A stretch of 64,000 nucleotides of DNA, from contig JBBSEF010000003.1 in NCBI GenBank assembly GCA_038240015.1, positions 1 to 64,000 on the forward strand, given 5' to 3'. Shown here piece after piece: positions 50,752-60,285 of this stretch. The notes under the pieces are model-generated. The model was not told where the DNA came from. It saw only the letters and a list, made by a program, of their open reading frames with translations, and made no database searches. The position numbers and the translations under genes are program-made. Position 1 is the stretch's first letter. Each line of letters starts with the position of its first letter. The stretch is from CAHJXF01 sp038240015 (GTDB taxonomy: Bacteria > Pseudomonadota > Gammaproteobacteria > Burkholderiales > Burkholderiaceae_D).

Positions 50752-51948
50752 CTACAAACGACAGCCGCGACCCGGATCGGCGAGCGCCTTGATCGCGACG
50801 CCTTCGACCTTGTTTTCCTTGCCGACCACTTTGCGCAGATACATGTCCTGCACCGGGTTGTGCGCCTTGCTGAGCGTGAAGGTGCCGCGCGGACTTTCGA
50901 TCTTCGCCTTCTCGAGCGCGGCGGCGAACTCGGCCTTCTTGCTCACATCGCCCTTGACCGCGTTCAAGCCGATCGCCAGCATCTGCGCCGCGTCGTAGCC
51001 CTGCATCGCATACACATCGGGTTGCAGCTTGTAGGTCTTGGCGTACGCGAGACGGAACGCGTTGTCGCGCGGCGTGTTCAGGCCATCGGCGTAATGCAGC
51101 GCGGTCAGCACGCCTTGCGCGGATTCGCCTTGCGCGTCGAGCGTGCCGTCCGTGAGAAAGCCCGCGCCGTAGAGCGGAATGGTGCGGTTGAGTCCGGCCG
51201 CCGCGTAGTCCTTGACGAACTTGACCGCGCCGCCGCCTGCGAAGAACGCGTAGACGATGTCAGGCTTGGTCGCCGCGATCTCGGTCAAGAGCGCCTGGAA
51301 CTCGACGCCGGGGAAGGGCAGGTTCAATGCCTTGACGACCTGGCCGCCGCCCTTCTCGAAGGCCTCCTTGAAGCCGCCGGTCGATTCATCTCCGGCCGCG
51401 TATTTCCATGTGATCGTGACGGCCTTCTTCGCGCCTTTTTTCGCGGCCACTTCGCCCATCGCATAGCCGGGCTGCCAGTTCGAGAACGAGCTGCGGAAAA
51501 TATTCTGCGCGCACATCGGACCGGTCACCGCGTCGGCGCCGGCGTTGGGAATCATCAGCAGCGTGTTGCTGTCCTTGGCGGCCTTGGCCATCGCGAGAGC
51601 GACTCCCGAATGCACGGTACCGACGAGCACATCGACGTTGTCGCGCTTGATCAGCTTGTTGACGTTGTCGGTCGCCTTGGCCGGCTCGGACTCGTCGTCG
51701 ACCTTGACGAATTCGAGCTCGCGTCCTCCGAGCTTGCCGCCGTGCTCATCGACATAGAGGCGAAAACCGTTCTCGATCGCCTGACCGAGTGCCGCGAAGG
51801 TGCCGGTGTACGGCAGCATCAAACCGATCTTGAGCTTGGCGTTGGACTGTGCAACGTTGGACTGCGCGAACGCAGGGACGGCGACGAGCGTGACCGCGCT
51901 TGCGAACAGCGTCGCGGCCAGGGCGTGATGTCGGTTCCATCGTTTCAT
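50752..51948 (-). CDS. Periplasmic substrate-binding protein of the Liv-type importer
   Basis: This 398-residue protein starts with a signal peptide, MKRWNRHHALAATLFASAVT then LVAVPAFA, and continues LKIGLMLPYTGTFAALGQAI, the type I periplasmic-binding fold of branched-chain amino acid or aromatic acid carriers. It ends DPGRGCRL. The ATG has AAGGAGACC upstream and overlaps the hydrolase stop (ATGA). Close relatives next to box genes are thought to bind benzoate; this is not shown by sequence alone. Confidence 0.9.
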   Translation of the reverse strand: MKRWNRHHALAATLFASAVTLVAVPAFAQSNVAQSNAKLKIGLMLPYTGTFAALGQAIENGFRLYVDEHGGKLGGRELEFVKVDDESEPAKATDNVNKLIKRDNVDVLVGTVHSGVALAMAKAAKDSNTLLMIPNAGADAVTGPMCAQNIFRSSFSNWQPGYAMGEVAAKKGAKKAVTITWKYAAGDESTGGFKEAFEKGGGQVVKALNLPFPGVEFQALLTEIAATKPDIVYAFFAGGGAVKFVKDYAAAGLNRTIPLYGAGFLTDGTLDAQGESAQGVLTALHYADGLNTPRDNAFRLAYAKTYKLQPDVYAMQGYDAAQMLAIGLNAVKGDVSKKAEFAAALEKAKIESPRGTFTLSKAHNPVQDMYLRKVVGKENKVEGVAIKALADPGRGCRL

Positions 51949-52802
51949 GTGGTCTCCTTGATGACGTGATTGCGTGCGTTGAATGCAGATGCGGATGCGA
52001 CACTGTTTTCTGAAACGAAGTGTACGGTGGCGTCGATCACCACGTCGGTTCGATCGCGATGCGGCGAGTGTCCGCAACGATCGAGCTTGAGCAGTTCGGT
52101 GCGCGGCAATGCCGACGCGATGCGATCGATCTGCGCCATCGTGCCGTACGCGTCGTCGCGTCCCTGTATCGCGAGGATCGGGCAAGTGATCGCAGGCAGC
52201 AGGTCTTCGATATTCCATGAGCGAAAGTCGGGATCGAGCCAGACGTCGTTCCATCCCCGGAAGGCCGATTCGACATCATCGTGATGGCGCGCCAATTTGT
52301 CGCGCAGCTCCCCGTGCATCCAGGCCTCGCGTGCTGCCACGATGCTGTTCAGACCTTCTTGCTCGACGAACAGGTGCGGCGCGAGAACCACGAGACCCGT
52401 CACGCGATCCGGAAAACTCGCCGCGTAGATCAGCGCGATCGAGCCGCCATCGCTGTGACCGAAGAGCCACGGCGGATCGGCGTCGACATCGAGATCGAGC
52501 GCATCGAACAGCGCGGGTAACGCGAGGCGCGCCTGCCTATGCATGAAGTCGGGCCGCCACTTGACGTGATGCGGTCGCGGCGTCGAGCGGCCATACCCGG
52601 GTCGTGAATAGACCAGCCCCCGATAGCCGCCTGCTTCGCACAGGCGATCGGGGAAGTCTTTCCACATCGCGACCGAGCCCAGGCCTTCGTGAAGAAAGAC
52701 CACGAGCGGCCGTGAGGAAGAGCCCGCGATGAAGCGATACTCGATATCGAACACCTGGCCCGCGACGACGATATTTGCGAGGCTGCCCACGAGTTCGCTC
52801 AT
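51945..52802 (-). CDS. Alpha/beta hydrolase of the benzoate locus
   Basis: This 285-residue protein has the oxyanion block FLHEGLGSVAMW, the nucleophile elbow GHSDGGS, and the catalytic His probably in DRCGHSPHRD; the acid is probably in IQGRDDAYG. No signal peptide. It overlaps both the ligase and the binding-protein gene, so it belongs to benzoate catabolism. Similar hydrolases accompany box genes and may act as a thioesterase or lactonase that clears dead-end products; this is inference. Confidence 0.87.
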   Translation of the reverse strand: MSELVGSLANIVVAGQVFDIEYRFIAGSSSRPLVVFLHEGLGSVAMWKDFPDRLCEAGGYRGLVYSRPGYGRSTPRPHHVKWRPDFMHRQARLALPALFDALDLDVDADPPWLFGHSDGGSIALIYAASFPDRVTGLVVLAPHLFVEQEGLNSIVAAREAWMHGELRDKLARHHDDVESAFRGWNDVWLDPDFRSWNIEDLLPAITCPILAIQGRDDAYGTMAQIDRIASALPRTELLKLDRCGHSPHRDRTDVVIDATVHFVSENSVASASAFNARNHVIKETT

Positions 52803-54403
52803 GACGCGCCTTCCACGCTGGCGCGTTCGCGCAACTTGAAGCGCTGGATCTTTCCGGTTGCGGTCTTGGGCAACTCGCTGACGAACTCGATCTCGCGCGG
52901 ATACTTGACCGGCGCGAGGCGCGACTTGACGAAGGTCTTCAATTCATCGGCCAGCGCCGCCGTCGCCGCCGCCATCGTCGCATCGGCGGCCTTCAGGACG
53001 ACATAGGCCTTGGCCCGCGTCAATCCGTTTTCGTCGGGGACGCCGATGACGGCAGCCTCGAGCACCGCCGGGTGTTCCATCAGGGTCGACTCGACTTCGA
53101 AAGGCGAGACGTACTGACCGCTGACTCTCAACATGTCGTCGCTGCGGCCTGCGTAAACGTAATACCCGTCGTCATCGCGGTAATACTTGTCGCCGCTCTT
53201 GGTCCACGCGCCTTGAAAAGTCTCGCGGCTCTTGCTGCGATTGCCCCAGTACATCAGCGCTGAACTCGGTCCTTGAATGTAGAGATCGCCAACCGCGTTC
53301 GCATCGGCGATCACTTGGCCGCTCTCGTCGCGCAGTTCGACTTCGTATCCCGCGACCGGTTTGCCGGTGGTTCCGTAACGCACATCGCCCGGACGATTCG
53401 ACAAGAAGATGTGCAGCATCTCGGTCGAGCCGATGCCGTCGATGATGTGGCAGCCGAAGTGCGTCGTGAAGCGCTCGCCGATGTCGCGCGGCAAGGCTTC
53501 GCCTGCAGACGAACACATGCGCAGCGCGACTTGATCGCGCGATGGCAGCGCGGGCGATGCGAGCATGCCCGCGAATCCGGTGGGCGCGCCGAAGAACACC
53601 GTGGGTCGATGCGTCGTAATGCGCTTGAAGCAGGCATCGGGCGTCGGCCTCTCGGCCATCAGCACGACCGTGGCTCCGACCGAAAGCGGGAAGGTCAATC
53701 CATTGCCCAGGCCATACGCGAAGAACAGCTTCGCGGCCGAGAAACAGATGTCGTGTTCGGTGAGACCGAGCACAGGCTTCGCATAAAGCTCGGCGGTCCA
53801 GTAGAGGCTGCCGTGTGCGTGGACCGTGGCCTTGGGTCGACCGGTCGAGCCCGACGAGTAGAGCCAGAAGGCCACGTCGTCGGCCGCGGTATCGGCGGCC
53901 TTCGCCATGGGGGCCTGTGCGGCGATCCACGTCTCGAACGATTGCAGATCTGCCTTGAACACAATGTCGGCGGTTGGCCGCGATACGACGATCGTCTGCA
54001 ATTCATGCGGACCTTCGCGCATCGCCGCCTGCAACACCGGCAGCAGACTCGCCGACGCCAATGCGGCCTGCGAGCGACTGTTCGCGAGGATGAACGCGTA
54101 GTCACCCGCGGTGAGCAGGGTGTTGATCGCCACCGGAATCACGCCCGCATACAACGCACCGAGAAAAGAGACCGGCCAATCGTTGCAGTCCTGCATCAAC
54201 AGCAGCACGCGGTCTTCGCGTCGAACGCCCGATGCGCGCAGCGCCGAAGCGACGCGCCTCGCGCGGCCCTCGAGTTCGCCATAGGTCATCTCACCCACAT
54301 CGTCCAGGTAGGCGACCTTGCTAGCGCGGCTCGCGTTGAATTCGAAGACCTGCCGCGCAAAGTTGAATCGCTCGGTAGGTGGCTCGACCGCGATTTGCGT
54401 CAT
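52799..54403 (-). CDS. bclA: Benzoate-CoA ligase
   Basis: This 534-residue adenylate-forming enzyme activates benzoate to benzoyl-CoA, the first step of the Box pathway. Motifs: LYSSGSTGRPKATVHAHGSL (AMP loop), the FFGAPTGFAGMLA and DGIGSTEMLHIFLSN acyl pocket blocks typical of benzoate-CoA ligases, YVYAGRSDDMLRVSGQYVSP, and the C-terminal lysine in LPKTATGKIQRFKL. It starts at 54403, divergent from boxR with a 190-base shared control region. Confidence 0.93.
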   Translation of the reverse strand: MTQIAVEPPTERFNFARQVFEFNASRASKVAYLDDVGEMTYGELEGRARRVASALRASGVRREDRVLLLMQDCNDWPVSFLGALYAGVIPVAINTLLTAGDYAFILANSRSQAALASASLLPVLQAAMREGPHELQTIVVSRPTADIVFKADLQSFETWIAAQAPMAKAADTAADDVAFWLYSSGSTGRPKATVHAHGSLYWTAELYAKPVLGLTEHDICFSAAKLFFAYGLGNGLTFPLSVGATVVLMAERPTPDACFKRITTHRPTVFFGAPTGFAGMLASPALPSRDQVALRMCSSAGEALPRDIGERFTTHFGCHIIDGIGSTEMLHIFLSNRPGDVRYGTTGKPVAGYEVELRDESGQVIADANAVGDLYIQGPSSALMYWGNRSKSRETFQGAWTKSGDKYYRDDDGYYVYAGRSDDMLRVSGQYVSPFEVESTLMEHPAVLEAAVIGVPDENGLTRAKAYVVLKAADATMAAATAALADELKTFVKSRLAPVKYPREIEFVSELPKTATGKIQRFKLRERASVEGAS

Positions 54404-54593
54404 GCATCGTCTCCCTGGGCTGCGGCGATCATGTTGCGTCCCGCATGAGCATTCTCTTTATGCTGCGCATGTTGAATAATTCACGCCGCTGGCTGAAACT
54501 TAAGGGCCGGCTGGATCAGCGTCAAGCATTATGTTGCATCTGGTGCGCGCGTTTGGATGGTGCGCCACAGGATTCTGGAGGAAGTCACACACC

Positions 54594-55550
54594 ATGACCA
54601 TCAGGGAAAGCGCGGGCAACGGACGCGCTGCGCCGGCCGCCGCAGAGGCTGCTGACGCGTCACGAAGAGAGCCCTTCCTGATCGCGCTGGGCGAGCGCGT
54701 GCGAAGCTTGCGCGCGAGGAAGGGGATGACGCGACGCTCGCTCGCGATGGCGTCGTCGGTCTCCGAGAGGCACCTCGCGAATCTCGAACTCGGCGTAGGC
54801 AATGCTTCGGTGCTGGTGTTGCGTCAGGTCGCGGCCGCGCTCGAATGCGTGCCCGCCGATCTCCTGGGGGACGACATCAACTCTCCGGAATGGTTGTTGA
54901 TTCGCGAACTGATACGCGGGCGCAACGACAAGGATTTGCGACGGGCGCGGCTGGCGCTCACCGACCTCTTCGGTACCGGCTCGCGGCCTGAGGCGCGCCT
55001 GCAAAGGATCGCGCTGATCGGTCTGCGCGGTGCGGGCAAGTCCACGATCGGTCGCAGGCTCGCCGAAGACATGGGCGTGCCCTTCGTCGAACTCAATCGC
55101 GAGATCGAAAGAGTCGCGGGCTATGGTCTTTCCGAGATCCACAACCTGCTCGGGCCCGCGGCCTACCGCCGCTACGAACGCCGCGCGCTCGAAGAAGTCG
55201 TGCAGCTCCATCCCGAAGCCGTGATCGCGACGCCGGGCGGCATCGTGTCAGACCCCGCAACGTTCAACCTGCTGCTGTCGCACTGCTATACCGTTTGGTT
55301 GAAGGCGGCGCCGAGCGAACACATGCAACGCGTGCTGGCGCAAGGCGACATGCGGCCGATGGCGGGTCATGCCGAAGCGATGGACGACCTCAAGCGCATT
55401 CTTGCCGGGCGTGCCGCCTTCTACGGCAAGGCCGATCTGACGTTCGACACTTCGGACAAGCCGATCGAGGCATGCTATGCGGCTCTTGCGGACGCGCTGT
55501 CGCAAGCGATCGGTCGACCGATTGGCCTCGGAACCGGCGAGATGCAATAA
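54594..55550 (+). CDS. boxR: BoxR, benzoyl-CoA-responsive regulator (HTH plus shikimate-kinase-like)
   Basis: This 318-residue repressor has an XRE-type helix-turn-helix at about residues 32-90 (RVRSLRARKGMTRRSLAMAS, SERHLANLELGVGNASVL) and a C-terminal shikimate-kinase-like domain with the P-loop GLRGAGKSTIGRRLA, which in BoxR/BzdR binds benzoyl-CoA rather than acting as a kinase. The ATG at 54594 follows GGAGGAAG. It lies between the divergent ligase operon and boxCBA, an ideal place to control both. Confidence 0.92.
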   Translation: MTIRESAGNGRAAPAAAEAADASRREPFLIALGERVRSLRARKGMTRRSLAMASSVSERHLANLELGVGNASVLVLRQVAAALECVPADLLGDDINSPEWLLIRELIRGRNDKDLRRARLALTDLFGTGSRPEARLQRIALIGLRGAGKSTIGRRLAEDMGVPFVELNREIERVAGYGLSEIHNLLGPAAYRRYERRALEEVVQLHPEAVIATPGGIVSDPATFNLLLSHCYTVWLKAAPSEHMQRVLAQGDMRPMAGHAEAMDDLKRILAGRAAFYGKADLTFDTSDKPIEACYAALADALSQAIGRPIGLGTGEMQ

Positions 55551-55617
55551 AGTGCTATAAATTGGTTGACCGCCCCTTCAATAATTCAGCAAAATGTTGC
55601 CTGTTCGTTAGCGAGCC

Positions 55618-55631
55618 TGCATCACTCTGCA
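55618..55631 (+). promoter_or_regulatory. BoxR operator TGCA-N6-TGCA before boxC
   Basis: The bases TGCATCACTCTGCA are an exact direct repeat TGCA-N6-TGCA, the operator form reported for BzdR and BoxR in Azoarcus. The site is 37 bases ahead of the boxC start, within the leader or promoter, where bound BoxR could block transcription. The ligase/boxR spacer has TGCA-rich stretches (for example near 54535) but no exact copy that I found. Confidence 0.75.
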
Positions 55632-55667
55632 TGTCTGCGGCGCATGAATATCCATGAGGAGACATCG

Positions 55668-57386
55668 ATGGAAACTGCTGAATTGACTTCCCCCAGCGTG
55701 TCCACCCCTGTGCGGCCCGTCGCCGACGCTGCGACGATTGCGCCCGTCGACTATCGCACCGAGCCCTCGCGCTACCGGCACTGGTCGCTCAAGTTCGATG
55801 GACCGGTCGCGACCCTCAGCCTCGACATCGACGAAGAAGCCGGCGTGCGGCCGGGCTACAAGCTCAAGCTCAACAGCTACGACCTCGGCGTCGATATCGA
55901 ACTGAACGATGCGATCAATCGCATCCGCTTCGAACATCCCGAAGTGCGCAGCGTGGTCGTCACGAGTTTGAAGGACCGCATCTTCTGCTCGGGCGCCAAC
56001 ATCTTCATGCTCGGCGTTTCGCCGCATGCGTGGAAGGTCAACTTCTGCAAGTTCACCAACGAGACCCGCAACGGACTTGAAGACTCGAGCGCGCATTCGG
56101 GATTGAAGTTCATCGCTGCCGTCAACGGCGCATGCGCGGGCGGCGGCTACGAACTCGCGCTGGCGTGCGATGAAATCATTCTGGTCGACGATCGTTCTTC
56201 GGCCGTGAGCCTGCCCGAAGTTCCGCTGCTCGGTGTATTGCCCGGCACCGGCGGTCTGACCCGCGTGACCGACAAGCGTCACGTACGCCACGATCTCGCT
56301 GACGTGTTCTGCACGACCACCGAAGGCGTGCGCGGCGCGCGCGCGAAAGAGTGGCGGCTGGTCGACGAGATCGCGAAGCCTGCGGTGTTCGCACAAAAAG
56401 TTGCCGAGCGCGCCGCCGCGTTGGCCGAGCAGAGCGATCGTCCGGCCGACGCGAAAGGAGTCGCGCTCACGAAGATCGAGCGAACCGTCGAGGCCGATGC
56501 GTTGCGCTACTCGCATGTCGAGGTCGCGATCGATCGAGGCAAGCGCATGGCGACCTTCACCATCAAGGCGCCAGAGGGACCGCAGCCCGACGAGATCGAC
56601 GCGATCGTCGCGGCCGGCGCCGCGTGGTGGCCGCTGGCCGTCTCGCGCGATCTCGACGACGCGATCCTCGCCATGCGCACCAACGAGCTCGACATCGGCA
56701 CGTGGGTGTTGAAGACCTCGGGCGATGCCGCGGCGGTGCTCGCATCCGACGCGGTGTCGATGAAGCACAACGACCACTGGTTCGTGCGCGAGACCATCGG
56801 CTTCATGCGCCGCACCTTGTCGCGCCTCGACGTGTCGTCGCGCTCGTTGTTCGCGTTGATCGACGAAGGCTCGTGCTTCGCGGGGACGCTCCTGGAACTC
56901 GCGCTGGCTTGCGACCGCAGCTACATGCTCGCGTTGCCCGATGCCTCCGAGCGCGCGCCGACCATCATGGTCAACGAGATGAACTTCGGCATCTATCCGA
57001 TGGCGACCGATCAATCGCGCCTGGGCCGTCGCTTCTACGATGAAGAGTCCGCGCTCGAAGCGGTGCGGGCGAAATCGGGCGAAGCGCTTGACGCCGATGC
57101 CGCGTTGAAGATCGGCCTCGTCACCTCCGCGCCCGACGACATCGACTGGGACGACGAAATCCGCATCGCTCTCGAAGAACGCGCGACGATGTCGCCCGAC
57201 GCCCTGACCGGCATGGAAGCGAACCTGCGCTTCAACGGCAAGGAGACGATGTTCACGCGCGTGTTCGGCCGCCTGACCGCGTGGCAGAACTGGATCTTCA
57301 TCCGACCCAACGCGGTCGGCGAGAAGGGCGCGCTGAAGCTCTACGGCAAAGGCGAGAAGACGCAGTTCGACTGGAACCGCGTGTGA
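55668..57386 (+). CDS. boxC: BoxC, 2,3-epoxybenzoyl-CoA dihydrolase
   Basis: BoxC opens the ring of 2,3-epoxybenzoyl-CoA with two waters, giving 3,4-dehydroadipyl-CoA semialdehyde and formate. The 572-residue crotonase-family protein has AAVNGACAGGGYELALACDE (oxyanion and substrate site), LPEVPLLGVLPGTGGLTRVT and a second crotonase-like half with EGSCFAGTLLELALACDRSY. I chose the ATG at 55668 (GAGGAGAC upstream) as it gives the family N-terminus. Confidence 0.95.
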   Translation: METAELTSPSVSTPVRPVADAATIAPVDYRTEPSRYRHWSLKFDGPVATLSLDIDEEAGVRPGYKLKLNSYDLGVDIELNDAINRIRFEHPEVRSVVVTSLKDRIFCSGANIFMLGVSPHAWKVNFCKFTNETRNGLEDSSAHSGLKFIAAVNGACAGGGYELALACDEIILVDDRSSAVSLPEVPLLGVLPGTGGLTRVTDKRHVRHDLADVFCTTTEGVRGARAKEWRLVDEIAKPAVFAQKVAERAAALAEQSDRPADAKGVALTKIERTVEADALRYSHVEVAIDRGKRMATFTIKAPEGPQPDEIDAIVAAGAAWWPLAVSRDLDDAILAMRTNELDIGTWVLKTSGDAAAVLASDAVSMKHNDHWFVRETIGFMRRTLSRLDVSSRSLFALIDEGSCFAGTLLELALACDRSYMLALPDASERAPTIMVNEMNFGIYPMATDQSRLGRRFYDEESALEAVRAKSGEALDADAALKIGLVTSAPDDIDWDDEIRIALEERATMSPDALTGMEANLRFNGKETMFTRVFGRLTAWQNWIFIRPNAVGEKGALKLYGKGEKTQFDWNRV

Positions 57387-57399
57387 GGCCGGCATGCGG

Positions 57400-57424
57400 T
57401 CATCCCGGCGCAGGCCGGGACCCA
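57400..57424. repeat. Short palindromic repeat between boxC and boxB
   Basis: TCATCCCGGCGCAGGCCGGG followed by ACCCA contains a perfect CCCGGC-GCAG-GCCGGG hairpin and has the look of a dispersed REP-like element common in Burkholderiales and Xanthomonas genomes. It may protect or trim the polycistronic boxCBA message. Copy number in the genome cannot be seen here. Confidence 0.65.
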
Positions 57425-57464
57425 ATTTCGCTTCGCTGAGCAATATTCGCAATCAGGAGCCGCA

Positions 57465-58892
57465 ATGTCCGCCATCGACTACAGCACCAAGATCCCCAAC
57501 AACGTCAACCTCACCGAAGACAAGACGCTGCAACGCGCGCTCGAGCACTGGCAGCCCGAGTTCCTCAACTGGTGGCAGGACATGGGCCCTGACGGCTCGC
57601 ACAACCACGACGTGTACCTGCGCACCGCGACCAGCGTGGAGCCGAGCGGCTGGGCCCACTTCGATCACGTCAAGATGCCCGAGTACCGTTGGGGCATCTT
57701 TCTCAATCCTGCGGAGGCCGGACGCAAGATCAACTTCGGCGAGAACCTCGGTCGCGACGCATGGCAGGACGTGCCCGGCGAGCATCGCGCCAACCTGCGT
57801 CGCATCATCGTCACGCAGGGCGACACCGAGCCCGCGTCGGTCGAGCAGCAGCGGCACCTGGGCCTGACTGCGCCGTCGATGTACGACCTGCGCAATCTCT
57901 TCCAGATCAACGTCGAGGAAGGCCGCCACCTGTGGGCGATGGTCTATCTGCTGCACAAATACTTCGGTCGCGACGGCCGCGAAGAAGCCGAAGCGCTGCT
58001 CCATCGCAACTCGGGCGACGTCGACAACCCGCGCATCCTGGGCGCATTCAACGAGAAGACGCCCGACTGGCTGGCGTTCTACATGTTCACGTATTTCACC
58101 GATCGTGACGGAAAGTTCCAGCTCAATGCGTTGGCCGAGAGCGGATTCGATCCGCTCGCGCGCACCACCAAGTTCATGCTGACCGAAGAAGCGCATCACA
58201 TGTTCGTGGGCGAGTCAGGCGTGTCGCGCGTGATCGCGCGCACCTGCGAAGTGATCCATCAATTGAAGACGGACGATCCGCAAAAGATCCGCGCGGCCGG
58301 CGTCATCGATATACCCACCTTGCAGCGCTACCTGAATTTTCATTATTCGGTGACGATCGATCTGTTCGGCGCCGACGAGTCCAGCAACGCGGCGATCTTC
58401 TACAACTCGGGTCTGAAGGGCCGCTACGAAGAGACCAAGCGCGGCGACGATCATCGTCTGCAAGGACAGACCTACAAGGTGCTCGCGGTACAGGATGGAC
58501 GTCTCGTCGAGCGCGAGGTGCCGATGCTGAACGCGTTGAACGAAGTGCTGCGCGACGACTTCATCAAGGACTCGATCGGCGGTATCAATCGCTGGAACAA
58601 GGTGTTCGAAAAGGCGCGGCTGCCGCACCGATTGATCGTGCCGCACAAGGCCTTCAATCGCCGCATCGGTTCGTTGTCGAACGGGCGCGTGAGTCCCGAT
58701 GGACGCGTCGTCAGCGAGGCCGAGTGGGCTGCGCACGAGCGCGAGTGGTTGCCGTCGGCCGAAGATCGCGCCTTCGTCGCGTCGCTGATGGGCCGCGTCG
58801 CCGAGCCGGGCAAGTTCGCCAACTGGATTGCGCCGCCGCCCATGGGCATCAACAAGCAGGCAATCGATTTCGAATACGTGAGATTCAATTGA
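57465..58892 (+). CDS. boxB: BoxB, benzoyl-CoA 2,3-epoxidase diiron subunit
   Basis: This 475-residue oxygenase component inserts one oxygen atom of O2 into benzoyl-CoA, using electrons from BoxA. The diiron ligands are visible in NVEEGRHLWAMVYLLHKYFG and LTEEAHHMFVGESGVSRV, typical class I diiron helices. Further family blocks are HWQPEFLNWWQDMGPDG and NRWNKVFEKARLPHRLIVPH. CAGGAGCCGCA precedes the ATG. Full length. Confidence 0.96.
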   Translation: MSAIDYSTKIPNNVNLTEDKTLQRALEHWQPEFLNWWQDMGPDGSHNHDVYLRTATSVEPSGWAHFDHVKMPEYRWGIFLNPAEAGRKINFGENLGRDAWQDVPGEHRANLRRIIVTQGDTEPASVEQQRHLGLTAPSMYDLRNLFQINVEEGRHLWAMVYLLHKYFGRDGREEAEALLHRNSGDVDNPRILGAFNEKTPDWLAFYMFTYFTDRDGKFQLNALAESGFDPLARTTKFMLTEEAHHMFVGESGVSRVIARTCEVIHQLKTDDPQKIRAAGVIDIPTLQRYLNFHYSVTIDLFGADESSNAAIFYNSGLKGRYEETKRGDDHRLQGQTYKVLAVQDGRLVEREVPMLNALNEVLRDDFIKDSIGGINRWNKVFEKARLPHRLIVPHKAFNRRIGSLSNGRVSPDGRVVSEAEWAAHEREWLPSAEDRAFVASLMGRVAEPGKFANWIAPPPMGINKQAIDFEYVRFN

Positions 58893-58905
58893 GTTGCTGA
58901 ACTCC

Positions 58906-60162
58906 ATGAGCATATCTACCGGTGACGTCCTCAAGCAGCATCTGATCGATCCCGAGATCTGCATTCGCTGCAACACCTGCGAAGAGACTTGTCCGGTCGA
59001 TGCGATCACGCACGACGCGAACAACTACGTGGTCGATGCGAGCAAATGCAACTTATGTATGGCGTGCATCTCGCCTTGTCCGACCGGCTCGATCGACAAC
59101 TGGCGCACGGTGATGCGCGCCGATGCATACAGCATCGATGAGCAATTCGCATGGGACGAACTACCTGCCGAGAAGTCGATCGAGGCCTCGCTCCTCGAAC
59201 CGCATGACTCAACCAGCGCGGCCGACGAAGAAGTCGCGCTCGAACGCGACGAGAGTCAACTCGCCGACCCGCGCTCGGGGTCGCAGGTTCCGCCGTGGTC
59301 GGCTTCCCACCCCTACGTGAATCTCTACGGCCACAAGTCGCCGATCACGGCAACCGTCGCGGGCAACTTCCGCGTGACGGAGCTCGGCACCGAGAGCGAC
59401 ACGCATCACATCGTGCTCGACTTCGGCGGCACGCCGTTCCCGGTTCTCGAAGGCCAGTCGATCGGCATCCTGCCGCCGGGCAGCGATGCGCGCGGCAAGG
59501 CGCATCACGCGCGCCAATACTCGATCGCAAGCCCGCGCGACGGCGAGCGGCCCGGCTACAACAACGTGTCGCTGACCGTGAAGCGCGTGACCGCCGACTA
59601 CGACGGCAATCCGGTGCGCGGGGTCGCGTCCAATTACGTCTGCGATCTGAAGAAGGGCGACGAGGTCAAGGTGATCGGCCCGTTCGGAACCAGCTTCCTG
59701 ATGCCAAATCACGCAGGCTCGAACCTCATCATGATCTGCACCGGCACCGGCAGCGCGCCGATGCGCGCGATGACCGAGCGCCGGCGTCGTCGCGTGGCGT
59801 TGAACGAGGGCGGCAAGCTGATGCTGTTCTTCGGCGCGCGCACGCAAAAGGAGTTGCCGTACTTCGGGCCGTTGATGAACCTGCCGAAGGAATTCATCGA
59901 CATCAATTTTGCGTTCTCTCGCGCCGACGGAGCTGAGGGACAACCCAAACGCTACGTGCAGCACCTGATGCGCGAGCGCGCGTCCGACATTGCAGCCCTC
60001 ATGCGCGACGACAACACCTGCATCTATGTGTGCGGGTTGAAGGGCATGGAGGTGGGCGTGCTCGACGCCCTACGCGACATCTGCGCGAAGGAGGGCATAG
60101 CCTGGACGGAGCTGCACGCGCAGATGAAGCAGTCGGGGCGTCTGCATTTCGAGACTTACTGA
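58906..60162 (+). CDS. boxA: BoxA, NADPH reductase of benzoyl-CoA epoxidase
   Basis: This 418-residue flavo-iron-sulfur reductase passes electrons from NADPH to BoxB. The N-terminal ferredoxin part has two [4Fe-4S] motifs, CIRCNTCEETCPVDAI and CNLCMACISPCPTG; a linker follows, then a ferredoxin-NADP reductase module with ARQYSIASPRDGERPG (FAD) and ICTGTGSAPMRAM (NADP), ending in ETY. I chose the ATG at 58906; an in-frame TTG lies 12 bases earlier. It is the last gene of the boxRCBA run; boxD (semialdehyde dehydrogenase) is not in the window. Confidence 0.95.
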   Translation: MSISTGDVLKQHLIDPEICIRCNTCEETCPVDAITHDANNYVVDASKCNLCMACISPCPTGSIDNWRTVMRADAYSIDEQFAWDELPAEKSIEASLLEPHDSTSAADEEVALERDESQLADPRSGSQVPPWSASHPYVNLYGHKSPITATVAGNFRVTELGTESDTHHIVLDFGGTPFPVLEGQSIGILPPGSDARGKAHHARQYSIASPRDGERPGYNNVSLTVKRVTADYDGNPVRGVASNYVCDLKKGDEVKVIGPFGTSFLMPNHAGSNLIMICTGTGSAPMRAMTERRRRRVALNEGGKLMLFFGARTQKELPYFGPLMNLPKEFIDINFAFSRADGAEGQPKRYVQHLMRERASDIAALMRDDNTCIYVCGLKGMEVGVLDALRDICAKEGIAWTELHAQMKQSGRLHFETY

Positions 60163-60246
60163 TCCTCCAGCGTGGCGCCATTCGTAATGCAAAGAATCCA
60201 TAAATCGGTCCTGCGATCGCGTTCTCGTTCGTTGCGCTAAGGTAGC

Positions 60247-60258
60247 GTGACGCGTCAC
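60247..60258. promoter_or_regulatory. Perfect palindrome before the SDR gene
   Basis: GTGACGCGTCAC is a 12-base perfect inverted repeat 27 bases before the SDR start, in the 120-base spacer after boxA. Its size and place fit an operator for a dimeric regulator, but no cognate regulator is identified, and chance is not excluded. Confidence 0.4.
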
Positions 60259-60285
60259 ACTACGAACGCGCACTGCGATTCTCCA

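Noticed and set aside
52217..54448. Long plus-strand frames opposite the benzoate-CoA ligase
   Set aside because: No start signals or motifs; the ligase on the minus strand is clear.
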